From: Flavobacterium sp. UBA6195
GTDB lineage: Bacteria; Bacteroidota; Bacteroidia; Flavobacteriales; Flavobacteriaceae
Assembly: GCF_002422095.1 (NCBI RefSeq)
Contig: NZ_DITB01000032.1
Span: forward strand, 1 to 52,181
Length of the DNA stretch: 52,181 nucleotides
Direction: 5' to 3'
Shown: piece by piece, positions 1 through 6,983 of the stretch
How the letters are laid out: every line of letters begins with the position of its first letter
How positions within the stretch are numbered: position 1 is the first letter of the stretch
Position numbers and translations under genes: made by a program
Notes under the pieces: generated by a model
Database searches by the model: none
What the model saw: the letters and a program-made list of their open reading frames with translations, nothing else
What the model was told of the DNA's origin: nothing

Positions 1-2
1 GT

Positions 3-33
3 TTTGTAAATCAAAAATATAGTTGTACTTTTG
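3..33 (+). promoter_or_regulatory. rpsA promoter (Bacteroidota sigma-A type)
   Basis: TTTG at 3-6, exactly 19 nt, then TACTTTTG at 26-33. This matches the Bacteroidota housekeeping consensus TTTG-N19-TAnnTTTG at every fixed position. It implies a transcription start near position 40 and a 5' leader of about 110 nt before rpsA. Confidence 0.8.
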
Positions 34-151
34 CGCACCTTTTGGCGAATAGCGTTTCCATTAGGAATCAATTATTTATGTAAAACACTGTTGATGTTTT
101 CTCTTCGCATTAAGAAACGCAAGAAACCCAACATACAAATTTTTAATCAGC

Positions 152-1915
152 ATGTCTGAAATTAACAAAACACAAGAAGAGTTTTTAGCGAATTTTAACT
201 GGCATAATTATGCAGAAGGTATTGATCCAGTAGACGAAAAAAACTTACAAGAATTTGAAGATCTAGTAACTAAAACATTCATTGCTACAGACCAAGAAGA
301 AGTAGTAGAAGGTGTAGTTGTTAGAATTACTGAGAGAGATGCAATCGTTGATATCAACGCTAAATCTGAAGGTGTTATTTCTTTAAACGAATTCCGTTAC
401 AATCCTAACTTAAAAGTTGGTGATAAAGTAGAAGTATTAATTGATGTTCGTGAAGACAAAACAGGTCAGTTAGTATTATCTCACAGAAAAGCTAGAACTA
501 TCAAAGCTTGGGATAGAGTTATCGCTGCTAATGAAACAGGAGAAATCGTTAATGGTTTCGTAAAATGTAGAACTAAAGGTGGTATGATCGTTGACGTATT
601 CGGAATCGAAGCATTCTTACCAGGTTCTCAAATTGATGTAAAACCAATCCGTGATTACGATCAATATGTGAACAAAACTATGGAATTCAAAGTAGTTAAA
701 ATTAACCACGAATTCAAAAACGTAGTAGTATCTCACAAAGCGCTTATCGAAGCTGATATCGAAGTTCAGAAAAAAGAAATTATCGGTCAGTTAGAAAAAG
801 GTCAAGTATTAGAAGGTGTTGTTAAAAACATTACTTCTTACGGTGTATTTATCGACTTAGGAGGTGTAGACGGATTAATCCACATCACTGACTTATCTTG
901 GTCAAGAATCAACCACCCATCTGAAGTATTAGAATTAGACCAAAAATTAAACGTTGTAATCCTTGATTTCGATGATGAGAAAACAAGAATTCAATTAGGT
1001 TTAAAACAATTACACGCTCATCCATGGGATGCTTTAGGAGCTGAATTAAAAGTAGGTGATAAAGTTAAAGGTAAAGTAGTTGTTTTAGCTGATTACGGTG
1101 CTTTCATCGAAGTTGCTGAAGGTGTTGAAGGTTTAATCCACGTTTCTGAAATGTCTTGGTCTACTCACTTAAGATCAGCTCAAGATTTCATGAAAATTGG
1201 TGATGAGGTAGAGGCAGTTATCTTAACTCTTGATAGAGATGAAAGAAAAATGTCTTTAGGTATCAAACAAATGACTCAAGATCCATGGACAGATATCACG
1301 GCTAAATATCCAGTAGGTTCTAAACACACTGGAATCGTTAGAAACTTTACTAACTTCGGAATTTTCGTAGAGTTAGAAGAAGGTATCGACGGTTTAGTAT
1401 ATATCTCTGATTTATCTTGGACTAAGAAAATCAAACACCCATCTGAATTTGTAAACGTAGGTGATAAATTAGACGTAGTTGTTTTAGAGTTAGATGTTGA
1501 AGGTCGTAAATTATCTTTAGGTCACAAACAAACAACTCCAAATCCTTGGGATAAGTATGAAGATGCTTTCGCTGTTGGAACTATCCACAACGGAACAATT
1601 TCAGAAATCGTTGACAAAGGAGCTACTGTAGAATTTGGTGACGATATCGTTGCTTTCATTCCTACACGTCACTTAGAAAAAGAAGACGGTAAAAAATTGA
1701 AAAAAGGAGATACTGCTGACTTTAAAGTTATTGAGTTCAACAAAGAATTCAAAAGAGTAGTAGCTTCTCACACAGCTATCTTCAGAGAAGAAGAAGAGAA
1801 AAACGTTAAAACTGTAGCAGAAAACACTTCAGCTCCAGCACAAACATCTACTTTAGGTGATAACAACGATATTCTTGCTGAATTAAAAGCTAAAATGGAA
1901 AAAGGAGGCAAATAA
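152..1915 (+). CDS. rpsA: 30S ribosomal protein S1
   Basis: RNA-binding protein of the small ribosomal subunit that helps recruit mRNA. The 587 residues hold six consecutive S1/OB-fold repeats (about 52-120, 135-200, 217-285, 302-370, 388-458 and 475-540), each with the typical G-x-V and Y/N-G-x-F-V/I-x-L pattern, for example around SYGVFIDLGG and NFGIFVELEEG. The N-terminus (MSEINKTQEEFL) and a charged, low-complexity C-terminal tail ending MEKGGK are usual for Bacteroidota S1. The start is the ATG at 152, about 110 nt after a strong promoter, and a hairpin terminator follows the stop. It appears monocistronic. Identity is certain from the repeat count and length. Confidence 0.97.
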   Translation: MSEINKTQEEFLANFNWHNYAEGIDPVDEKNLQEFEDLVTKTFIATDQEEVVEGVVVRITERDAIVDINAKSEGVISLNEFRYNPNLKVGDKVEVLIDVREDKTGQLVLSHRKARTIKAWDRVIAANETGEIVNGFVKCRTKGGMIVDVFGIEAFLPGSQIDVKPIRDYDQYVNKTMEFKVVKINHEFKNVVVSHKALIEADIEVQKKEIIGQLEKGQVLEGVVKNITSYGVFIDLGGVDGLIHITDLSWSRINHPSEVLELDQKLNVVILDFDDEKTRIQLGLKQLHAHPWDALGAELKVGDKVKGKVVVLADYGAFIEVAEGVEGLIHVSEMSWSTHLRSAQDFMKIGDEVEAVILTLDRDERKMSLGIKQMTQDPWTDITAKYPVGSKHTGIVRNFTNFGIFVELEEGIDGLVYISDLSWTKKIKHPSEFVNVGDKLDVVVLELDVEGRKLSLGHKQTTPNPWDKYEDAFAVGTIHNGTISEIVDKGATVEFGDDIVAFIPTRHLEKEDGKKLKKGDTADFKVIEFNKEFKRVVASHTAIFREEEEKNVKTVAENTSAPAQTSTLGDNNDILAELKAKMEKGGK

Positions 1916-1937
1916 TCTCTAATTTTCTAAATATTTT

Positions 1938-1966
1938 AAATCCCGAAAGAAATTTCGGGATTTTTT
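1938..1966 (+). terminator. rpsA terminator
   Basis: AAATCCCGAAA pairs with TTTCGGGATTT across a short loop and runs into a T stretch, 22 nt after the rpsA stop. Confidence 0.85.
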
Positions 1967-1975
1967 ATTGTGTAT

Positions 1976-2004
1976 TATATTGGTTTATCGTAATATTGCA
2001 ATAT
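1976..2004 (+). promoter_or_regulatory. ars operon promoter and ArsR operator candidate
   Basis: TATATTGG at 1976-1983 is one mismatch from the TAnnTTTG -7 box. A perfect 12-bp palindrome, ATATTGCAATAT, lies at 1993-2004, about where transcription would start and 16 nt before arsR. AT-rich palindromes of this kind are typical operators of ArsR/SmtB repressors, so autorepression relieved by As(III) is likely. No clear -33 box is seen. Confidence 0.6.
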
Positions 2005-2020
2005 AATAATTTAAATAATT

Positions 2021-2344
2021 ATGGGAGCATCAAAATCAGATTCTTTTTCAATAGAGCAAAACGAAATGGCAACTTTATTCAAAGCTTTGTCACATCCTGC
2101 TCGTATAGCAATTGTAGACTATTTATTAACCGTCGATACTTGTATTTGTGGTGATATTGTAAACGAATTGCCATTAGCGCAACCTACAATTTCACAACAC
2201 TTAAAAGAATTAAAAAACGCCAACATCATCAAAGGGACTATCGAGGGAACCGCAATCTGTTATTGTATCAATCCAGATACCATTGATAAAATTGAAAATC
2301 ACTTTGGTATGATTCGTCATAAGTTAAAAAACAAATGTTGCTAA
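2021..2344 (+). CDS. arsR: ArsR/SmtB-family arsenite-responsive repressor
   Basis: 107-residue winged-helix repressor and first gene of the arsenic operon. ALSHPARIAIVDYL is the usual N-terminal family segment, and QPTISQHLKELKNANII is the recognition helix region. Cysteines C41 and C43 in DTCICGD sit where the ELCVCDL metal site of classical ArsR lies. Further cysteines follow in ICYCIN and in the terminal KNKCC, so there are more thiols than the minimal As(III) site needs. It probably binds the palindrome at 1993-2004 and releases DNA when As(III) or Sb(III) binds. The downstream arsenate reductase and Acr3 support the arsenic assignment; the precise inducer is inferred. Confidence 0.9.
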   Translation: MGASKSDSFSIEQNEMATLFKALSHPARIAIVDYLLTVDTCICGDIVNELPLAQPTISQHLKELKNANIIKGTIEGTAICYCINPDTIDKIENHFGMIRHKLKNKCC

Positions 2345-2447
2345 GTGAAGCAACGTCACTTCGAGTGATTTTTAAAAGAGAAAATGCTAATTTTTGCTTT
2401 TAAAAATTGTATCGAGAACTTTTGAAAACAATTTATAAAACACAACT
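2345..2447 (+). other. Structured arsR-DUF6428 intergenic segment
   Basis: This 103-nt spacer holds a small hairpin (TCACT-TCG-AGTGA, 2356-2368) followed by a long one. TTTTTAAAAG (2369-2378) pairs perfectly with CTTTTAAAAA (2397-2406), with an inner A/T stem and a short TCGA match outside. There is no T-run, so it is not a standard terminator. It could be an mRNA-stability or attenuation element, or a dispersed intergenic repeat. Confidence 0.5.
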
Positions 2448-2924
2448 ATGAGATTATCAGAAATCAAATCCGAATTAAAACAGCTTTCTCAAATAGCTTT
2501 TCAATTGCCTAATGGCGATTTAGTACCAAGTCATTTCCATGTTACGGAAGTAGGAAAAGTATCCAAACATTTCATCGATTGCGGTGGAACTGTTCGCACA
2601 GAAGAAGTAATCAACTTTCAACTTTGGGAAACCAATGATTACGACCACAGATTGCATCCAGAGAAGTTAATTCACATCATAGAACTTTCAGAAAAAACCT
2701 TAGACTTACCTGATTTAGAGATCGAAGTCGAATACCAAATGAAGGAAACCATTGGGAAATTTAATTTGGATTTTGATGGAACAAATTTCTTACTAACGAC
2801 AAAACTTACGGATTGCTTAGCAAAAGACAATTGTGGAATTCCTCCAGAAAAGATGAAAGTTAAAATAGGCGAGTGGAAACCCAAACAAACTTCTTGTTGT
2901 ACACCCGATTCAGGTTGTTGTTAA
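2448..2924 (+). CDS. DUF6428 family protein, arsenic-operon associated
   Basis: 158-residue soluble protein without signal peptide. I recognise it as the DUF6428 family, which recurs between arsR and arsenate reductase genes in Bacteroidota; no biochemical function is established that I know of. The body is predicted alpha/beta, with the histidine- and acid-rich stretch LVPSHFHVTEVGKVSKHFID and a DYDHRLHPEKL segment. The C-terminus is unusual: TSCCTPDSGCC gives four cysteines in the last ten residues, a likely soft-metal site. Its place in the operon and this tail suggest As(III) binding, perhaps as a carrier or accessory to the reductase. The function is inference only. Confidence 0.7.
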   Translation: MRLSEIKSELKQLSQIAFQLPNGDLVPSHFHVTEVGKVSKHFIDCGGTVRTEEVINFQLWETNDYDHRLHPEKLIHIIELSEKTLDLPDLEIEVEYQMKETIGKFNLDFDGTNFLLTTKLTDCLAKDNCGIPPEKMKVKIGEWKPKQTSCCTPDSGCC

Positions 2925-2935
2925 TTTTAAAAAGC

Positions 2936-2963
2936 TAATCACTAATTACTTATCACCAGTCAA
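2936..2963 (+). repeat. Heptad-period repeat (TAATCAC, TAATTAC, TTATCAC)
   Basis: Three adjacent 7-bp units at 2936-2942, 2943-2949 and 2950-2956 differ at one or two positions and are followed by degenerate CAGTCAA. The 11-mer ATTACTTATCA (2945-2955) recurs at 51432-51442 in another heptad-period tract. It occupies most of the 49-nt gap between the DUF6428 gene and the arsenate reductase. Confidence 0.5.
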
Positions 2964-2973
2964 TCGGATAACT

Positions 2974-3585
2974 ATGTTAGAAAATTTATCAAAAACTATC
3001 AAGTCAATTGAAGAAATTGCAGTTTCAAACGAAAGAAAACAAGTGTTGAATCCTTTAGTAGATTACATTCAAAATAAAGTCAATGCTAACGAAGAAATTC
3101 GATTGAATTTCATTTGCACGCACAATTCTAGAAGAAGTCATTTATCCCAAATTTGGGCACAAACGATGGCATTTCAATTCGGAATAAAGAATGTATTTTG
3201 CTATTCTGGCGGAACGGAAGCTACAGCGATGTTTCCAAGAGTAGTAGAAACATTAGTGAATCAAGGATTTCAAATTCAGAAGTTAAGCGAAGAACAAAAT
3301 CCCGTTTATGCGGTGAAGTTTGATGATAATCAACATCCTATAATCTGTTTTTCAAAAACGTATTTCAATGATTTTAATCCGAAGACTAACTTTGGCGCTA
3401 TCATGACCTGCAATAATGCTGATGAAGGTTGTCCAATGGTTTTTGGTGCAGAAGCGAGATTCCCAATCAAATACGACGATCCAAAAGCATTTGACGGAAC
3501 GGATGTAATGAACGAAAAATATGCAGAAAGAAGTTTGCAGATAGCTTCTGAAATGTATTATGTATTCTCACAAATTAAAAAATAA
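2974..3585 (+). CDS. arsC: Arsenate reductase, low-molecular-weight phosphatase type
   Basis: 203 residues. Reduces arsenate to arsenite in the cytoplasm through a cysteine relay. The P-loop is C48-T-H-N-S-R-R54 (CX5R), as in LMW tyrosine phosphatases. CNNADEGC places C146 and C153 seven residues apart, followed by P, matching the relay cysteines of the thioredoxin-coupled pI258-type ArsC; DDP at 168-170 fits that family too. An N-terminal extension of about 40 residues makes it longer than the classical 131-residue enzyme. The adjacent small thioredoxin could be its electron donor. Related proteins are often labelled protein-tyrosine phosphatase, but the cysteine pair and the operon favour arsenate. 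The operon role is firm; the coupling partner is inferred. Confidence 0.85.
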   Translation: MLENLSKTIKSIEEIAVSNERKQVLNPLVDYIQNKVNANEEIRLNFICTHNSRRSHLSQIWAQTMAFQFGIKNVFCYSGGTEATAMFPRVVETLVNQGFQIQKLSEEQNPVYAVKFDDNQHPIICFSKTYFNDFNPKTNFGAIMTCNNADEGCPMVFGAEARFPIKYDDPKAFDGTDVMNEKYAERSLQIASEMYYVFSQIKK

Positions 3586-3589
3586 TATC

Positions 3590-3823
3590 ATGAGAACAAT
3601 TAAAATTTTAGGAACAGGTTGTGCTAAATGCAAAGCCACCGAACAAGCAGTTAGAGATGCAATTGCAAAAAATAACATCGATGCAACGGTTGAAAAAGTA
3701 GAAGATATTCAGCAAATTATGGAATATAATATATTGTCAACCCCAGCAGTTGTAGTAGATGAGGTTGTCAAAATAAAAGGAAAAGTTCCATCTGAATCAG
3801 AAATTTTAGAAGCACTTTCATAA
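3590..3823 (+). CDS. Small redox-active disulfide thioredoxin (possible ArsE equivalent)
   Basis: 77-residue minimal thioredoxin-fold protein of the MTH895/TM0996 type. The CxxC is C11-A-K-C14 after the first strand (IKILGTG), and the cis-proline is in LSTPAVV (P52). The ATG at 3590 is chosen over an upstream frame extension into the arsC tail because the family begins with the strand M-R-T-I-K-I-L. No signal peptide, so cytosolic. It lies 4 nt after the arsC stop and 1 nt before the next gene, implying tight co-expression. Likely roles are reducing the disulfide of the arsenate reductase or feeding electrons to the membrane protein ArsG; it may correspond to ArsE of the arsEFG system. The partner is inferred. 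Confidence 0.8.
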   Translation: MRTIKILGTGCAKCKATEQAVRDAIAKNNIDATVEKVEDIQQIMEYNILSTPAVVVDEVVKIKGKVPSESEILEALS

Positions 3824-3824
3824 G

Positions 3825-4799
3825 ATGTTCGACTGGCTACAAAACCTTTCTGATTGGCTGATTTACTCGGTTTTTAACATTGCTCAAGGCACAAAATTGG
3901 GCGATGCACTCAACTTTTTTGTATATGATACGATAAAGATTTTAATCTTATTGTTTATTATCACAACGGTTATGGGTGTTGTTAATTCTTATTTCCCAGT
4001 AGATAAAATAAGAAACTATCTTTCTCGAAATAAATTATTTGGCTTAGAATATTTGTTTGCCTCTACGTTTGGAGCCATTACGCCATTTTGTTCTTGTAGT
4101 TCGGTTCCGTTATTCATTGGTTTTGTGAAAGGAGGAATTCCACTTGGAGTAACCTTTGCATTTTTAATAACATCGCCTTTGGTAAATGAAGTTGCAATTG
4201 CAATGTTTATCGGTATGTTTGGTTTAAAAGCAACCTTAATTTATGTTTCTAGTGGAATTTTACTAGGTATGATTGGCGGATATATTTTAGGAAAACTAAA
4301 GTTAGAAAAACATTTATCGCCATGGGTGCAAGGAGTTTTAGCAAATGCCGAAAAGGAAAGTGATTTACAAGAAGAAAAACTGACTTTTTCAAAACGTTTA
4401 CCTTCTATTTTTAGAGAAGCATTTTTAATAATTAAAGGTGTTTTTTTGTACATTATCATCGGAATAGGAATAGGAGCCATGATGCACGGATTTATTCCAA
4501 CAGGATTTTTTGAAGCCTATATTAGTAAAGAGAATCCGTTTGCAGTTCCTATTGCTGTAATACTCGGAGTACCCATGTATAGCAATGCAGCTGGTGTTTT
4601 ACCAATAATTCAAGTATTTGTTCAAAAAGGAATTCCTATAGGAACAGCAATTGCCTTCATGATGGCAGTTGTAGGCTTATCCATTCCTGAAGCTACAATG
4701 CTTAAAAAAGTGATGACTTGGAAATTAATAGCTATTTTCTTTGGAGTAGTGGCAACTTGCATCATAATTTCGGGTTATGTATTTAATTTAATTTTATAA
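3825..4799 (+). CDS. ArsP-like permease (PF03773 family)
   Basis: 324-residue inner-membrane protein with about eight to ten hydrophobic segments and a hydrophilic loop near 165-190. The family signature TPFCSCSSVP carries C89 and C91, and a second conserved segment VPMYSNAAGVLP occurs in the second half. The PF03773 family includes ArsP, which exports trivalent organoarsenicals, and related metal permeases. Here it sits between the thioredoxin and ArsF genes. Efflux of methylated or aromatic As(III) is the best guess; the vicinal cysteines could form the As(III) site. Substrate cannot be read from sequence. Confidence 0.75.
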   Translation: MFDWLQNLSDWLIYSVFNIAQGTKLGDALNFFVYDTIKILILLFIITTVMGVVNSYFPVDKIRNYLSRNKLFGLEYLFASTFGAITPFCSCSSVPLFIGFVKGGIPLGVTFAFLITSPLVNEVAIAMFIGMFGLKATLIYVSSGILLGMIGGYILGKLKLEKHLSPWVQGVLANAEKESDLQEEKLTFSKRLPSIFREAFLIIKGVFLYIIIGIGIGAMMHGFIPTGFFEAYISKENPFAVPIAVILGVPMYSNAAGVLPIIQVFVQKGIPIGTAIAFMMAVVGLSIPEATMLKKVMTWKLIAIFFGVVATCIIISGYVFNLIL

Positions 4800-4801
4800 A
4801 G

Positions 4802-5209
4802 ATGAAAACAAAAATTATCATAGTGTTTGCGGTATTTACAACCTTTTTTTCGTGCAAAAACGAAGTAAAAGAAGATGTAAAACCAATTGTTGAAAATTCA
4901 AAAACTACTGAAGTTCAGTTAATTCAATTTCATACCGAACATCGTTGTGTAACCTGCAATAACATTGAAAAATTAAGCAAAGAAACTATCAAAGGAAATG
5001 ATGCAATTTCTTTTGTTTTGTATAATGTTGACGACGAAAAAAACGCCAAAGTTGCCGAACAATTTGAGGCTACAGGAACGTCTTTATACTTATATAATTC
5101 GAAAACGAAAACGATTAAAGATCTAACTGAAATGGCTTTTATGTATGCCAAAAATGAAGGCGAAAAGTTTAAAACCGAACTTCAAAAGGAAATTTCCGAA
5201 TTCAAATAA
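4802..5209 (+). CDS. arsF: ArsF-like periplasmic CxxC lipoprotein
   Basis: 135 residues. The N-terminal signal ends in a lipobox-like FFSC, so C18 is probably lipidated and the protein faces the periplasm. The mature part is thioredoxin-like: a strand VQLIQFHTEHR, then the redox motif C49-V-T-C52, then a segment YNVDDEKNAKVAEQFEATGTSL typical of the fold. I recognise it as the ArsF family; in Shewanella, ArsE and ArsF together were reported to reduce nitro-aromatic arsenicals, with ArsG exporting the product. It is encoded 2 nt after the permease and 3 nt before arsG. Whether it reduces arsenicals or relays electrons is open. Confidence 0.75.
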   Translation: MKTKIIIVFAVFTTFFSCKNEVKEDVKPIVENSKTTEVQLIQFHTEHRCVTCNNIEKLSKETIKGNDAISFVLYNVDDEKNAKVAEQFEATGTSLYLYNSKTKTIKDLTEMAFMYAKNEGEKFKTELQKEISEFK

Positions 5210-5212
5210 TCT

Positions 5213-5920
5213 ATGGATTTCATTCAAACCTTTGCCGAAAATAAAGAGTTTCCAGTTCTTGCCGCTTTTGCCCTAGGTTTATTGACTGCAATAGCTCCGT
5301 GTCCGTTGGCGACGAACATAACGGCGACCGCTTTTATTGCAAAAACCATCAATAACAAAAGAAAAGTAGTTTTAAGTGGATTGCTTTATACTTTAGGAAG
5401 AATGTTTTCATATACCTTTATTGGAGCATTGATTTATTTTGGAGCAAGTAAATTTCAAGTAGCAAAATTGTTTCAAGGAAATGGTGAAAAGTATATTGGT
5501 TATGTATTGATAATCATAGGATTAATTATGTTAGATGTAATCAAGTTGAATTTTATAAAAGGATTTAATTTAACAGAAAAACTATCAGAAACCTTCAAAA
5601 CCAAAGGGTTGTTAGGTTCATTTTTATTAGGAGCTTTGTTTGCCATGGCATTTTGTCCGTATAGCGGAGCTTTGTTTTTTGCGATGTTGATTCCAATGAC
5701 ATTAGCATCGAGTGAAGGGTTATTATTACCTGTAGTTTTCTCAATTGGAACAGGATTACCCGTAATTTTCTTCGCTTTTGTGATTGCTTTTAGCATGGAA
5801 AAACTAGTAAATTATTTCAAAACCATTACTAAAATTGAAAAAGTAATGCGAATTATTGCCGCGTTAACTTTCATCATAACAGGACTGTATTACATTAATA
5901 TTTATTTAAAAATTGTATAA
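5213..5920 (+). CDS. arsG: ArsG-like membrane protein of the DsbD/CcdA fold
   Basis: 235 residues with about six membrane segments, the length of CcdA. IAPCPLATN places C30 in the first helix and AFCPYSG places C148 in the fourth. These correspond to the paired membrane cysteines of DsbD and CcdA, which pass thiol electrons from cytosolic thioredoxin to the periplasm. The family is named for ArsG, reported as an efflux permease for trivalent aminoaromatic arsenicals. Retention of both cysteines and neighbouring CxxC proteins on either side of the membrane make a thiol-electron transporter role equally plausible. It ends directly against acr3 (no gap). Confidence 0.75.
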   Translation: MDFIQTFAENKEFPVLAAFALGLLTAIAPCPLATNITATAFIAKTINNKRKVVLSGLLYTLGRMFSYTFIGALIYFGASKFQVAKLFQGNGEKYIGYVLIIIGLIMLDVIKLNFIKGFNLTEKLSETFKTKGLLGSFLLGALFAMAFCPYSGALFFAMLIPMTLASSEGLLLPVVFSIGTGLPVIFFAFVIAFSMEKLVNYFKTITKIEKVMRIIAALTFIITGLYYINIYLKIV

Positions 5921-6952
5921 ATGAAAAAAAGATTAGGATTTTTAGACCGCTATTTAACGCTTTGGATTTTCTTAGCGATGTTAATTGGAGTAGGAATAGG
6001 CTATTTCATTCCCAATTCAGCTAATTTTATCAATTCCTTTTCATCAGGAACTACAAATGTTCCGTTGGCAATTGGTTTGATTTTAATGATGTATCCACCA
6101 TTAACCAAAATCGATTTTTCTAAAGTGCCTCAAATGTTTGAAAAACCAAAGTTATTATCCGCTTCGTTTTTCATCACTTGGATTGTAGGGCCGTTTCTGA
6201 TGTTTTTATTAGCGACTTTTTTCCTGAAAGATTATCCAGAATACATGATGGGATTAATTATCATAGGAATTGCGCCTTGTATTGCAATGGTAATCGTTTG
6301 GAATGAATTAGCAGAAGGAAACCGTGAATTAACAGCAGGTTTAATTGGAATAAACAGTTTGTTACAGGTGTTTTTTTTCAGTTTGTATGCCTATTTCTAT
6401 TTGGAAATCATGTTGCCTTTATTCGGAATCAAAGGTTTAGAATTAAATATCACGATTGCCGAAATCGCTAAAACGGTTGGAATTTATTTAGGAATTCCGT
6501 TTGCATTGGCTGTGATTAGCCGTTATGCAATCAAAAAGTATTTGGGCGATAAGTTTTTCAATCAGAAATTCATTCCGTTTGTTTCTCCAATTACTTTGAT
6601 AGCGCTACTTTTTACCATTGTAGTTATGTTTAGTTTAAAAGGCGAAATGATTGTTGATTTACCAATGGATGTGGTAAGAATTGCAATTCCATTAGTCATT
6701 TTCTTCGTAATTATGTTTTTCTTGATGTTTTTTGTAGCTAAGAAAATTGGAGCTGATTATAGAGACACAGTTGCATTATCGTTTACCGCTTCAGGAAACA
6801 ATTTTGAATTAGCAATAGCAGTATCTATCGGGGTATTTGGAATTAATAGCGGACAAGCCTTTGCTGGTGTGATTGGCCCTTTAGTAGAAGTTCCCGCTTT
6901 GATAATTTTAGTGAATGTAGCTTTCTGGTTAAAGAAGAAATATTTTAAATAA
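5921..6952 (+). CDS. acr3: Acr3-family arsenite efflux transporter
   Basis: 343-residue inner-membrane carrier of the BART superfamily with ten predicted helices. It exports As(OH)3 against the proton gradient. Family hallmarks are MMYPPLTKIDF, the conserved cysteine C120 in GIAPCIAMVIVWNELA, and the C-terminal SGNNFELAIAVSIG with its essential glutamate. It follows arsG immediately and is the last gene of the operon, ending 2 nt before a strong bidirectional terminator. It removes the arsenite produced by the upstream reductase. Identity is secure. Confidence 0.93.
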   Translation: MKKRLGFLDRYLTLWIFLAMLIGVGIGYFIPNSANFINSFSSGTTNVPLAIGLILMMYPPLTKIDFSKVPQMFEKPKLLSASFFITWIVGPFLMFLLATFFLKDYPEYMMGLIIIGIAPCIAMVIVWNELAEGNRELTAGLIGINSLLQVFFFSLYAYFYLEIMLPLFGIKGLELNITIAEIAKTVGIYLGIPFALAVISRYAIKKYLGDKFFNQKFIPFVSPITLIALLFTIVVMFSLKGEMIVDLPMDVVRIAIPLVIFFVIMFFLMFFVAKKIGADYRDTVALSFTASGNNFELAIAVSIGVFGINSGQAFAGVIGPLVEVPALIILVNVAFWLKKKYFK

Positions 6953-6980
6953 AAAAACGCTCTGTTTAAGAGCGTTTTTT
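6952..6980. terminator. Bidirectional terminator, acr3 / lipase
   Basis: CGCTCT pairs with AGAGCG around a 5-nt loop, flanked by six A and six T residues. It lies between the convergent acr3 and lipase genes and can serve both. Confidence 0.9.
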
Positions 6981-6983
6981 GTA

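Noticed and set aside
3560..3589. Ten-residue N-terminal extension of the small thioredoxin
   Set aside because: It lies within the arsC coding region, and the family starts at the ATG at 3590.
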